NCBI GenBank assembly: GCA_038049695.1
Contig: CP142451.1
Coordinates: 69,518,001 to 69,582,000 of the forward strand
Source: Cinnamomum chago
Taxonomy: Eukaryota; Streptophyta; Magnoliopsida; Laurales; Lauraceae
Length of the DNA: 64,000 nucleotides
Direction of reading: 5' to 3'
In this document: piece after piece, positions 1-12,330 of the stretch
Position numbering within the stretch: the first letter of the stretch is position 1
How the letters are laid out: the number at the start of each line of letters is the position of its first letter
Notes under the pieces: model-generated
Database searches by the model: none
Seen by the model: the letters and a program-made list of their open reading frames with translations, nothing else
What the model was told of the DNA's origin: nothing
Made by a program: the position numbers and the translations under genes

Positions 1-474
1 ATTCCCCCTAGGTTGAAAGAAGAGTTCAACCTCGAACTTAGTTGTTCATGTTGCTTCAGTAGACATGGAGCACATGATGCACTTCCTTAGTGGCATTTGC
101 TCTTGATTTCCTCTTCGGCGATTCTGGTTTCATTGGATAAAGTGTGACTTGCTTTCCACCGTGCATAAATGTGAACGTGTTGTCGCGCATACCTTGAGTG
201 GCATTTTCGTCATATATCCATGGGACCCAACCACTATCCATTGGTAGCACATCACACCAAACTGTATCTTTATGACCTTCACCAATGGCAAAAGTAACTT
301 GACATATATGCCGCACTTGCACTTCATCACCTATCATTAACCATTTGACAAAGTATGGACGATTGTGCTTATAAACCTTCAGCTTCAAGCGATCAACAAG
401 AGTTTGAGAGATGATGTTTTCACAACTTCCACCATCAACCACAACTGTGCAATTTTGCCCATGTACTTACTGTA
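1..474 (-). mobile_element. Ty3/gypsy fragment with aspartic protease region
   Basis: The minus strand encodes a retropepsin-like stretch (about 56-442) with a DGGSCENII active-site motif. It is followed by the VLPMDSGW and YPMKPE segments typical of the protease-to-RT linker of plant chromovirus-type gypsy elements. It is a fossil fragment: no LTR, reverse transcriptase or integrase adjoins it, and it stops at the neighbouring LINE tail. The assignment to Ty3/gypsy rests on motif recognition; the lineage within chromoviruses is uncertain. Confidence 0.7.
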
Positions 475-1225
475 GCTTTTTTTCTTTTCTTTTTTGAATG
501 GTAACTTGAATTAAAAAAGGCTTAACAGTACAACAGAATTATACCGAAAAGAAGGGCCAATTACACCGAAAAGAAGGGCCAAGACTCCAAAAAACAAGAA
601 CACTCAGCAACGTAAAGCCAAAAAACAAAGCAGCACTACAAAAAAACAGCTAAAAAGACCAAAACCATTAATCTGAAGGGGAAAAGAATAGCAAATGCTG
701 CCTGTTGACACCGTCCTTAGCTAGCATATCTGTCGCACCGTTCGCTTACCTCTTTACATGAGAGAAGGAAGTAGAGGTAATATTGGCAAGATCCCGAATC
801 TCCTCTACGATGTCTGCAAACCTCCATCGTGGCCTAGAGCTCCTCGAAGCCCACCCACTAACACGAGGAATAACCTTCCATCGGAAGATTATCTATGTAC
901 AGACGTTGCACTTCCCAAAGTACCGTCCTTAAAGCTAAAAGCTCAGCTTTATTAACTGAGCAATATCCAACATGACATGATCTGAATAAGAAGAGATGAT
1001 CTTTGCATCACAGTTACGAATGACCCCACCGATACCTGCTCTTCCTGGATTTCCAATGACGCTGCTATCAAAATTCAGCTTAAACATTCCAGCCAAAGGT
1101 GGAGACCATAAAATAGATCTACTGGTGAAAGAAAAGGCAACCTCTTCCCAATTTCTTCCAACTAATAAATGGGCCAGACTGTATAATTCCAAGAATAATA
1201 TGTATCTGACATACAATCATATGTG
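475..1225 (-). mobile_element. LINE 3' fragment with RNase H domain
   Basis: The minus strand at 935-1216 encodes W-S-P-P-x-A-G-M-F-K-L-N-F-D, then GNPGRAGIGGVIRN. This is the start of the RVT_3-type RNase H found at the C-terminus of many plant L1-like LINEs. The low-coordinate edge (about 475-495) is an A/G-rich run on the minus strand, which suits a degraded poly(A) tail. Only the 3' end is present, so this is a 5'-truncated LINE copy, the usual product of target-primed insertion. It lies directly beside the gypsy protease fragment, probably having inserted into it. Confidence 0.65.
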
Positions 1226-1640
1226 CTATTAGTCCTTTTACTATGCTCCTTTTTTTAGCACCCTTTTACAATACCTTTTTTTTTTATATATATCATCCTT
1301 TTACAATACTTCAAACATTCACCTCATGTAGAAAAACCAGGTTGTGTTGATACAGTCCAGTAGTACTTTGGGTCATAATGGGAATTACATTTTGGCATCC
1401 GGAGATCATCCTTTATTCTTTTAACAATCATTTCACCCATAAGATGAAAAATATAACATAAGGTCACGTTATTGTAAATGGATTGGGTCAAATTTGACTT
1501 CATCAGAGGAAAAATAACATCAAATTTGGAATGAAAATTGGGCCACTGAATATGCTGGGCAAGGCACATTATTGTAAATGGATTGAGTCAAACCCTAACA
1601 TGGTGATTAACATCATCTTTAATTGAATGATGATATATGT
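1226..1640. other. Noncoding AT-rich stretch
   Basis: I see no gene. A T-run at about 1280-1290 and a short repeated phrase (ttattgtaaatggattg at about 1470-1486 and 1570-1586) are the only structure noticed. Confidence 0.5.
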
Positions 1641-1659
1641 AAGTGGGCCTCACGTTCTC

Positions 1660-2045
1660 CTAGCCAAAAAATAAAAAATACAAAAAGAAAAAGAAAGTGG
1701 ACCAGACGTTTTGATACTCATCAGAACCATTGCTTAAAAAGTAAGCATTCAACACTTTTATAAAAAGGTCCTCCCGAAGTCGAAACCCATTTCGCAAAAC
1801 CCAGACAAAGGAAATGAACAGAAACGAAGAAGAAATGGAAAGAGAGGGAGGGATCGGCATACCTGGTTCTCTGAGGGCTTTTCTGCAAAGAAATCCGATG
1901 ATAGCAACAGTGACAGTCCTCTGCAACAAAGGAGACGCACCCAAAGCAAGGGAGAAAGCATCCAACAGTGAACAATCTCAAGAAATTGCAAGGTAAATAG
2001 GGCAATGGAGGATTTCATGGCTGATATCTGTATATTAGAGTCCAA
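1660..2045 (-). CDS. Possible orphan 5' exon of an unrecognised host gene
   Basis: The minus strand has an ATG at 1965 followed by 34 codons (MDAFSLALGASPLL and on), ending at a textbook splice donor, CAG|GTATGC, near 1863. The sequence after the donor is pyrimidine-rich and intron-like. An alternative start at 2045 reads another frame. I recognise no protein family. No continuation is visible on the left, where LINE and gypsy fragments lie. It could be the displaced first exon of a gene broken by insertions, a captured exon, or chance. Confidence 0.22.
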
Positions 2046-2440
2046 TTTATAGATCGATTGGGAATACTAAAGCTGCATGCCGTTGAAGAAGATGAAATGA
2101 GATGTCTAATGTTATGGCTCTCTCCTGCATGCTAGACAAGACGGGGTATTTCAAATAGTTTCATTTATTTCTCCCAACTTGGATTCGTCCGAATCAAGAG
2201 TTTAGGATATTGTTCGCCCAAAATTAGGGCTTTCGAAACGAAACCCTGTTATTCGGGCGAATTTAAATGAATTTAGAATTGAACATCTTCAAACGAGATG
2301 TTCAGTTTGTTTTTTCCTACGAAACGAGATAAATCGGACATTTCATCCGAAACGAACCGAACTTGACAGCTATGACTAAAACCCATGAAGCCATAAGGAC
2401 CTTTACCTTCTCTTTCAAATGATCAATAGAAGAGTTAGTT
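2046..2440. other. Noncoding stretch beside the LINE
   Basis: I see no gene. The short phrase aacgaga recurs around 2290-2330, and the sequence merges into the 3' part of the LINE. Confidence 0.4.
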
Positions 2441-3719
2441 TTTAAAGAATCTTGCATTGTGCGCTCTCGAAATAAACCAAATGATAGCTAAGAAAGAGAC
2501 TTTCCACATGATTCTACCCTTTGGCGACCCTACCACCAATTTCCATGACTCAATGTTGAATGAGAGATTCTAAGAAAACCCAATCACAACCAAACCATCT
2601 GAGCACTACAGTCCATAAAGAGTGGGCCGCCTTACAGTTGAAAAACAAGTGATTGACAGATTCCTCATTGAGGCACAAAGGGCACGCGTTAGCAAGAACA
2701 ATCCAGGGACGTTTTAGATTGTCTATGGTTAAGAATTTTCCTTAAAGAGCACTCCAAGCGAAAGCCAAGACCCTTGGAGGAGCCTTAAAACTCCACAAGC
2801 TACACCCAAAGCTAGCCACAAAAGGTCCCTTTACTATACTCGTAAAGAAAGAACAGACAGAGAGAACCATCTGTTGACACTGTCCACACCCTTCTATCCT
2901 TACCTGAAACCGGAATATACACTTCTTCAAGCTCAACAAGCATGTAGAACAGTTGAAGTTCCCCTTCTTCTGAAATATTTCTCCTAAATATTGGAGCCCA
3001 AACAACAGAGTTGCCAACTCTAGAAAAAAAATTCTCACGTTAGCATTTTTGTCTGCAACGCAGGAGAAGAGCCTGGGATACTTGTTTGCAAGAGAGAAGT
3101 TTCCAACCCATAAATCCAACCAAAACTGAATCTTTTGCCCACAACCAACCTTAGATCTGATGTACGAAAGAAAATCAGTTTTAGCTGATAAAATTCCTTT
3201 CCATAAGCCTGAACATGTTTGAATGGTCTTTGGGACATCCCACCCCTTTCTGCCAACACCATATTTGGCTGAGACTACCCTTCCACAAACCATCTTGATT
3301 ATCCCCTAGCCTCCAAAGCCATTTACCTAGGAGGGTAAGGTTCATCTCCTTTATGGGTTTGTTACCCAACCCACCCTTCCTCTTTTTTGGAGTTAAAGAC
3401 AGTCTTCCATGCCACTAGATGAAATTTGTGCTTCACCTCCCGACCTTGCTAGAGAAAATCACATTGAAGTTTTACGATCCTAGCGGCAACTTCAATCGGG
3501 CACTTAAATAAAGACAATAAGTAAATGGGGAGATTGGAGAATGCTGACTTGATAAAAGTGATGCATCTGGCTACAGATAAGTGTCTGGACTTCCATGAAG
3601 ACAATTTCCTCGAAATTCTTTCCAATTGAGGGTTCCATAGAGCTTTTGTGGCCCTTCCAAGGCAAAGAGGAAGGCTGAGATAGGTGATCGGAACGCGACT
3701 AACTTTGCACCCTAAAATC

Positions 3720-4221
3720 TTAGCTAAATCTTCGAGCTAACCGGACTCTACATCCACCCCCAATAAGTTCACTTTTAAAGAAATTAACCTTGAGCCCAGA
3801 AACAGCTTCATAACATAACAAGGTAGCCTTCACATTTTTCATTTGGTCTACATCTGCTTCAAAGAAGATAAGAGTATCGTCTGCATATTGTAAATGGTTG
3901 ATAAGGGGCAATCCTCTAGCTAGAGTAAAACATGTGATTAAACCCGCCCTTCCTGCTTCTGCAAGCATTCTGCTTAAAGCTTCGCCAACAAGAACAAAGA
4001 GGAAAGAGGAAAGGGGAGAGGGGGTCACCCTGACGCAAACCACTCTTAGCATGGAAGAAACCATTTGGGGGACCATTGATGAGAATTGAAAGGTGAGACG
4101 ACGAGAGGCATTCTTTAATCCAACCTCTCCACTTTGCACCAAAACCCATTCTTCTCATCATACACTGAAGGAAGTCCCAATCAACCCTGTCATAGGCCTT
4201 TTTAAGGTCAAGCTTGCACAA
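3720..4221 (-). pseudogene. LINE reverse transcriptase core
   Basis: This is the RT palm and fingers of the LINE. LKKAYDRVDWDFLQ carries the first catalytic Asp region, INGPPNGFF is followed by GLRQGDPLSP, and YADDTLIFFEAD is the active-site box. The two reading frames overlap between 3916 and 4142, which shows a frame change inside the RT. Family: non-LTR retrotransposon RT (RVT_1). Confidence 0.85.
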
Positions 4222-5719
4222 TAGACCTGGTCTTTTGCTCTTATGCCTTAAGTGCGGACATTCATTGGCAATAAGGACATCATCTACGATTTGACAACAA
4301 TGTATAAAAGCTCCTTGAGCTTCCGAAATAATGTGGAAGAACTCTCTGAATCCTAGAAACCAGCACCTTTGCTAAGATTTTATATATATACTTCCAATGA
4401 GGCTAATAGGGTGAAAGTCTCTTATGCTCTCTGCTCCTGATTTTTTAGAGATGAGCACTATGAAGGAAGCCCCAATGTGTTTAGATAATCTCCCTCTATA
4501 GTGAACCTAAGACATAAATGCCATCATCTCCTCCTTAATATCTTCCCAAAACCGTTCAAAGAAAGCAATCAGGACTCTATTCAGGCCTAGAGCTTTGTCT
4601 CCTGCTAAGTCAAAAATGGCATCCTTAACCTCACCTTCTTCAAACTCTCTTTCAGGCCAATGGGCTTTGTGCACCCCTATGCTATCAACCTCTAAGTTGT
4701 CCAAAGTGGATCTGGGTCTGAACCAATCTTCTTTTGAGTAAACATTTTCATAGAACTACAATATATGTTGAATAATAGAGTCCCGATCTTCAAATTTGAT
4801 GTCTCCATCTTAAATGGCTCCAATTCAGTTGGTGAGATTTCTAGCTGAAGCCAAACCATGGAAGAACTTTCTATTTTTGTCACCTTCCTCCAACCAATCA
4901 CAACGCGATCTTTGCTTCCATTTGATTTCCTCTTCGTTGCTTTTTCTTTGAAAAGCTTCTTTTAACTCACATCTTCTTTGTAAATATTCAGCTGAAAGCT
5001 TGCCCAATTCCTCCTTAGAATCTAAACTATGAATCTCTTGAAGTAGACCCTCTTTAGCCATTTCAATGTTTCCAAATTCTGCCCTAGCCAATTTGGTTTT
5101 CAGTTTCATTTGCTTCAATTTCCAGCCAACCTAAAACCAGCCCAACCCTCAATCCATGTGGAATTCCACCAATCACGAATCAGGCCCGGGAACTTGCTTT
5201 CTTCCAACCACATTAATTCAAACCAAAATGGGGCGGGACGCCACCTCTCCATGTTTGAATCAAGAATAATTGGGTAGTGATCAAAAATCGGTTTTGGCAG
5301 AACCGACTGGCAGGCATGAGGGAACATGTCCAACCAATCGACGGAGACAAGGAATCTATCGAGTCTCAACATTGATGGGTTGGATTGGTGGTTACACCAA
5401 GTGAAGGAGGCTCCGATCAGTTGCAAATCCACTAAGGCATGGGAATTAATCCAATCTGAAAATGCCCTCATATCAGCTAAAAAAGTACAACCCCCCAATT
5501 TTTCCCCTGGGAATCAAATAATATTCCAGTCCCCTCCAATGCACAAAGCACCCGCCCATCTTGCTCTGATGGAGTCTAAATCATTCCAAAAGTCTCCACG
5601 ACGATGGTTGTCAGTTGGCCCATAGACAGAAGAGATGACCCACTCCTTGTTAGACTGTAAAGATTTCAGAACTATGGAAACAGAGAAAGCACCAATCCAA
5701 AAGTCTTCGAGGGAGCAGT

Positions 5720-7481
5720 TGTTAGTTTTATGGTCTCAATACCAGTATATGATGAATAAATTGATTAATTTCTTTATTTATCAATATATATTATTGCTTT
5801 CCTTTCATGAGATGAATGGTGTTTTATTACTTGTTTGCACATAACTAATACGAATGACATAATGGTTCATAAGATGAACCGGAGTCCACAAGTATACTCG
5901 ATGTAATACATGTGTGTGGATGAGATCCACATACAGGAGATATGTATTGCAAATCTTATACTTAAATATCTTCACAACCAGTGATGAGATTGGGCATCTC
6001 ATCTGACAAGGTTGCAGCACTTTGATCACTATGAAATAGTGTGATTTGTCTCGATCATCGGAATGTAAGATTCTGGATCATGGTACTAGTACATTGGATG
6101 TATTGAAGGACCATGAGAAGCACCTTATATACACTGTCTTTACTTTAAGGTTTGCTCTCATAATTCCCTAGCAATCGGCTCATAATCCTGAGACATTAAT
6201 GAACTCAAGTTTCTATCTATACATTTGCTTTGAGTCACCAATGAGTGAGGCCAATTGTAGGTCAACACCTCGGTGATTTGGATACGTGGTAGTAGAGTTG
6301 TGGGAACATTCAATGGTCAAGATGGAATCTATCTTTAATATCCCCTTGTGCCAATTAATAGATTTATCATTGGTAAGTGCGCACCCATTCCAATTAAGAG
6401 TTAATTGGATCGGTACCAAATGATCACTATAATTAATTGGGGCTCAAGGATAATAAGATATGGATCTAATTTGGTGGACAGGTCCAATTGATCCATGGAT
6501 ATAGATAAAGGGGCCTACTTGTGGTAATGTGGAAGTTTAGGGTCTTCATTGTAATTTATTCCTAAGACTGGAGTGCAATTGCATTTATATAGTGGAAGTT
6601 ATTTGCAATTAACTGTGGGCCCGGATTACACATGAGATGTGGGGTCACGTGTCCCAGTTGGAGCCAGCTTTCTAAGGAATCCCTAGTGGTCCCCACGCTA
6701 GCCCAAGATATTAGAAAGATACTAATTATAGTATAACTCTAAAAGGAAATAGAAAGTTACTATTTCTATTTGAAGTGAGACTTCTAATAGTGGTAATAGT
6801 AAGTTACTAATTATTAATGGAAGTAGGACTTCTATTTTAATTAGTAAAAGAGGAAGTTACTAATCATATTTGAAGTAAGACTTCTAATTGTGATTTAGTA
6901 AGCAACTAACTGTAGTGGAAGTAAGACTTCTATTGCAATTAGTAAGAGGAGGTGGCTTCAATGCTATAAAAAGAGAAGAGGAGAGCCCTTGGACGTCCCC
7001 TATGCAATTCCATCTTGGAATTCACGCCCAAACACCTCTTGTGCAAGTGTTGCATACTCCTCTTCCTCTCCCTCTTCTAGTTTCTCTTCTAGTTTCCTTT
7101 AGGGTTTTTCTCTTGGAGATTCCACTATCTTCTTGAGAAAAGAGAATCTGATACGGGTCATAGCGTGGAAGATCAAAAGGTGTTGGAGATTCTAGTTTGA
7201 TTGGTGAAGGCGTTCATCATCAAAGAAAGAATTCAACTTCTCCATTAGAGCACTACAAAGCTCCAAAGGTATAATCTACATCCTTGTATGTTGTAGATTT
7301 CGTGGTTGCATGTTTAGATGCTATTTTCTATCTTCTAGATAGGTTATGTTGCTGTACATGGTTTATGAGATTGAGGGATTGCATCCTGGATTGGGTTTGT
7401 TGCCTTCTAGATACTTGATCCCTGCATCAAGTGGGTCAAAAGTTTTGAAACCTATCTGAAAGGCCCACCTATTTTCCAACA
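5720..7481 (+). mobile_element. Solo LTR-type insertion (copy A) in the LINE
   Basis: The segment starts TGTTAG and ends CCAACA. It is flanked on both sides by GCAGT (5715-5719 and 7482-7486), a 5-bp target duplication, and it interrupts the LINE endonuclease. No coding capacity is seen, so it is read as a solo LTR of about 1.76 kb. Inside are four copies of the dyad GAAGTnnnACTTC at 6772, 6820, 6872 and 6918. A TATA-like box (tataaaaag, 6965-6973) follows 34 bp downstream, an arrangement expected for an LTR promoter. Related copies lie at 46689-48302 and 50085-51207. The parent family could not be assigned. Confidence 0.75.
6965..6973 (+). promoter_or_regulatory. TATA-like box of LTR copy A
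   Basis: tataaaaag sits downstream of the four GAAGT dyads and upstream of the pyrimidine-rich stretch at about 7050-7100. The matching position in copy C reads tataaataa (50689-50697). It is probably the LTR transcription start region. Confidence 0.45.
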
Positions 7482-7854
7482 GCAGTGTCTATAGTCCCAG
7501 ATTAAGATAATACCCCCTGAAGCACCATTTGCATCAAGGCAAATCCATTTGCAAAACTTGCCCCTCCCCCACACCTCTCTGACAAAACTGTCCTGTATTG
7601 ATTTGCATTTAGTCTCCTGAATCATAACAATGTCCTCACTCCTGCGAATCGTCTCCTTCACCACTGCTCTCTTCACTCTGCTTCACAAGCCTCAACATTC
7701 CAAGAAAATATCTTCATTTGCAACGATGGTGAACCCCCTTAGAGCTCTTGGCTCCTGTACTCGATCTAATCTCCCGTGGCTGACATTCTTTCTTCTTCTC
7801 GCAATTAATAGAGCACACCAGAGATTGTAATTCTAAGGAACCCTTTTTTCTCGA

Positions 7855-10800
7855 CATCTCTACAGCAAACGATTACGATTTTGTTTGTCTGTAGCAAATG
7901 CAAAATCTATGAGATCTTTCCAACCTTCCCTACCATTTGGTACTGAAATAAACGCCCCTTCATGCTACAACATCCTTCTTAGACGCCCCTGGATACATGA
8001 GAATGGTGTCGTCCCTTCAACTCTACATCAGTGCATCAAATTCATTGGCAACGACGGCTTAATACATCGAGTGTTTGCAGACAAAAAGCCCTTCAAAGGC
8101 AAAGACATCCATTTTGCAGATGCTCAGATGTACAAGGATGAAGAAGAAGAAAAAGAGGAAGAAACAACGCCCTTTGCCAAAAATCTCTAGAAAGATAAAG
8201 GCAAGGCTCCTCAACAATCATCGGAAGAAAATAAATCTTCCGGCAAAACCAAAGAGAGCATTCATTCTCCCTTCGTTGTCTCCCTCAAACCTTCAAAGGC
8301 TTTGGTAATCACCACCAAAGCAAAGAAGAGAAAACAAAAGTCTGGGGGCAAGTTCACTATCTCCTTCGTGTCTATCATGCAAGACACGAACTCGGACTCA
8401 GAGCCAGAAGACGATACATCATCAACCCAAACTAATACTCAGCAAGTTCAGCCGCTCTCACCCCATTGGAGGCACCTGCCGGTGTAGAAGACCCTATGTC
8501 TGCTTCCTTCGTTGTTCCGACAACTTTGGTAGAAGGAAAAACAATATTCTTCCACAAATTGGAAGCCTCTTCACCAAAATCATCACTTGGAACCTTTCCA
8601 AAACAAAGGTATGCCTCAACTATTCCTGTATAATCAAACGACACAAGCTATCATGAAGAAAATAGGCTATGATGCTCAAAATCCAATCAGTTTGGGAGGT
8701 GGCCGTGGTATTCTCACACCATTGGAACCCACCCTGGCCGAAAGTCAACTAGAGGATTGGAAACTCCATCATCACATAGACAAGTCTTCATACGGGTTAG
8801 GGTATGATCCTGACGCTCTGATGAGACAGTTGACACAAAGGCTACAAAGTCGTTTCGCTGATCAAGCCCCAACATCTCGTGTCCATGAAGAAATTGATCT
8901 CCCTGGATATCTCTTTGAGGGGTCCCCCGTCAAGGATCCAGGAAGCTCTTCCGATTGGTACAATTTCTCTGATGATGAAGAGGAATTGTCTGTTGACACA
9001 AACGCACGGTTTTCTAGCCCAGAAGAACCATCGTCTCCAAAAGAAGTACCTTACTTCGACCCAGTTTCAACAGGTGATTGGGATCATCTCATTGCCAGTC
9101 TTGAGAAGAATACCGATCAAGAAGACCCGTGGATAAAAGCAAAGCTTCGGTCTGTAAATGGCTTTGGAACTCCAGAAGGTCTTGTTAAGTCGGAAGCCTC
9201 CGAAAACATTGTAGAGGAACCACTTTCAAACCTTCCAACAAAAGATCTTGTTCAAAAGATAGAGTTGGGGACTCCCGATAACCCATATCCTGTATTCATA
9301 AGTAAGAATATAAAAGATGATGAGTTACCCGATGATCCATATCCTGTATTCTATGTGATGATCCAACAATCAACATCGCTTTTCTTCGTGATTGTTGATT
9401 GTTTTGCATGGTCTTACGTTGAAATGCCTGGCTTAGACCCCAAAATAGCAGTCCGCAAACTCAATCTGCAAAAAGACGTCAAGCCCGTCAAACAGGGCTA
9501 AAGAAGATTCCGTCCTGATGTGATGGACAAAATTGAACAAGAAGTTTGGAAACTCAAAAGCATTGCCTTCATCTGCAAGGAACAGCATCCTGAATGGCTG
9601 GCCAACATCGTCCCCATGACAGAGAAAAATGGGAAGATCAGGGTCTGTATTGACTATAGAGACTTGAATAATGCATGCCCTAAAGATGAAGTTCCCCTCT
9701 CCATACCAGAGGTGATGATTGAGAACACCTACGGATTCGAGCGAATGACATTCTTGGATGGCTTCTCTGGCTACAATCAGATAAAGATGCATCCTGAAGA
9801 TGAAAGACGCACATCATTTCAGACTCCATTTGGCGTGTATTGCTACACAATCATGTCATTCGGTCTGAAAAATGCTGGTGCAACATATTAGAGGGCTATG
9901 ATGAAAATATTCCAAGATATGCAGCACAAGATGGTCGAATGTTATGTCGACGACCTCGCCGTCAAAAGCAAAAGAAAGGAAGACCATCTTAAAGATCTTC
10001 GAGAAGTCTTCCTCCGACTTCACAAACACAAATTGCAGATTAATCTACTAAAGTGCTTCTTCGGTGTCTCATCGGGTAAGTTTCTCGGATTCATAGTTCG
10101 GAAAGGCGGAATAGAACTTGACCCCACCAAAGTTAAGGCTATCATAGAAATGCGATCTCCAAGAACCCTAAGAGAACTAAAAGGGCTTCAAGGGAGGTTG
10201 ACATACATCCGACGATTCATCTCCAATCTGTCAGGGAAGTGTCGTCCCTTCTCTCGCCTAGTGAAGAAAGTTGTCGACTTTGTTTGGGATGCTGAATGTG
10301 AAGCTGCATTTCAAGACATTAAGTCATACCTGACCAAACCTCCAGTGTTGGCTGCCCCCACGACTGGAAAATCATTCATATTGTACACGAGCTCTCGACT
10401 ACTCTTTGGGCGCTCTACTAGCACAAGAAAACAACGAAGGAAAAGAAGCTGCTCTATATTACCTCAGCCGCATGTTGGTAGGTGCAGAGCATCGCTACTC
10501 TCCAGTCGAAAAAGAATGTCTTACAGTGATGTTCACCGTACAAAAGCTGTCACTATCTGTTGTCCAACACAATATACCTGATTTCGAGGATCAATCTCTT
10601 AAAGGTCCTTGTCACAAAAGCAGGTTCTCTCAATGCCCCGATTGGCAAAATGGTCCATCCTTCTGTCGCAATTCGATATTATGTATGTGCCACAAAAGGC
10701 AATCAAAGGCTAGGCTCTAGCAGACTTTCTTGCAGAGCATCCATTGCCTAAAGATTCTCCACTAAGGGATAATCTCCCAAACGAATCTGTCTACAATGTG

Positions 10801-11650
10801 GAAACTTCCTTACCAAATGCTTCCTGGGACATGTACTTTGACAATGCAACCAAGACAAATGAAAAAGGGAAGTAAATATCGGGAATTAGCATCCTCATTG
10901 TCAGTCCCGACAAATACATGATTCCTCACGCTTTCTCACTTCTGGAACCATGTTCAAACAATGCAGTTGAGTACCAAGCCCTGATTGTAGGATTGGAACT
11001 CGCCCTTGAATCTGGCATCACCATGCCGGAGGCTTTTGGGAACTCACAACTAATCGTCAACTAGATGAATCAGAAATTTGAAGTCAGGAAGCCTGATATG
11101 TTGCCTTACTACAAGAAGGCGCAATCACTTCGACAAAAGTTTGAAATCTGTCACATCACCCACATCCTTTGAGGTGAAAACATCCATGCAGATGCCCTAG
11201 CTGGACTCGCCGCATCTATGGCGATCCAAGAAGACGAAAACATGCAAATTATGGTGTATCAAAGAAGGATTCTCCCTCCTCTTAACACACACCAAGTAGT
11301 TGCAGAATGCCACCAAGTGGTTGGAAGTCGGATGTCCATCCTCAAACCTCCGATTGGTGACTGGAGGGATCCGTTCATTAATTACATTATGTTCGGAATC
11401 CTACCTGAAGATCCAAAAGAACGGGTAAGCCTTCAAAGACGAGCCCCAAACTACTTCCATTTGGATATTCCTTCAAAAATACTTTACAGAAATCCTTCAA
11501 TGGAGTACTTCTACGCTGCTTATCACAACAAGAAGCTGAGGAAACTCTCAAAGAAGTACATGCTGGTCTTTGTCGAACTCTTTAGGCTGATCCTAAGCTC
11601 TACGATCAGATAAAAAGGTTAGGTTATTATTGGCATACTATGGTAGCAAT
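7855..11650 (+). mobile_element. Tat-lineage Ty3/gypsy fragment
   Basis: The plus strand has a protease-linker region (7885-9501, with LLRRPWIHENGVVPSTLHQ), reverse transcriptase (9520-10330; IDYRDLNNACPKDE, FLDGFSGYNQI, CYVDDL), a first RNase H (10380-10750), a second archaeal-type RNase H around 10830-11210 (MYFDNA) and the integrase zinc-finger linker to about 11640. Two RNase H domains are characteristic of the Tat/Ogre group. LTRs, gag and the integrase core are absent, so this is an internal fragment with multiple breaks. It resembles the element at 51.2-61.7 kb and probably inserted between the two ORFs of the LINE. Confidence 0.8.
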
Positions 11651-12330
11651 TCTACCACAGTCTTCCCAATTCTACCACAAATATGCATTTTTTGGGACGG
11701 CCATTCATTGCACTGATCTTCATTTTCCTTTAAAGATTAAAAGAACTGTTTTCTTTCTCCTTTGGGTCCGACTCAACTATCTATGTCACAATAACCACTG
11801 CTAATATAGTTAAATTGTTCTGGAGTAGGCAAGGACAATCTTCCCCCTGCAAAAGTATCGGCAGTGGGAGTTGACGTTATCTGCTTGCATATGGGATTAC
11901 TCTTCTGCGTCTCCTTGCCTTAGAAATTTCTGATGATTAATGAAGAAGGGGAATAACCCACATGCAAAGGCTGAAAGGGTTGAACACTACCATTCCAGGT
12001 ACGGCAAGTGAGACCTGTGCTCGAGCGACGCCTGGTGCTACTTCCTAGCGAGCACTTTGAAGGACGTAATGGGTCGCTACAGGGGGATGGACTATTAAAG
12101 TAGCTCCATTTGGACCCCCCACGTACTAATTATCATGTCACATGTGGTCAAAAGATGCAATCATGTACAGTTGTAACATCCCTCATTAGGAGATTTGATT
12201 ATATAATCATTAATTAGTAATTGATTAACATTGACTTGGCCCATGTAGGTCCAAATGCAGCTACTTTAACATGGACCACTAGTTCGCAATATCCTCTTGA
12301 GCTGAAGCATCTTCAACTGAGCGGCAAACC
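11651..12330. other. Noncoding stretch after the Tat fragment
   Basis: I see no gene. Around 12174 the phrase TGTAACATCCC resembles the start of many plant gypsy LTRs, but no partner copy or target repeat was found. Confidence 0.35.

Larger units (their letters stand above)
2440..7830 (-). mobile_element. L1-like plant LINE, ORF2 region, interrupted by an LTR element
   Basis: The minus strand reads a LINE ORF2 in pieces. Order: endonuclease N-terminus (about 7715-7487; IVMIQETK, GGIILIWD), endonuclease C-terminus (5498-5115; DRFLVS, DHYPIIL), linker (5118-4507), reverse transcriptase (4221-3720; LDLKKAYDRVDW, GLRQGDPLSPFLF, YADDTLIFFEAD) and zinc-binding zf-RVT region (3293 to about 2500; CPLC and HLFFNC just below 2700). 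The catalytic YADD is present. Several stops and frame changes separate the pieces, so the copy is dead. The endonuclease is cut at 5719/7482 by the LTR-type insertion. No poly(A) tail was found at the low-coordinate end. Confidence 0.85.
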
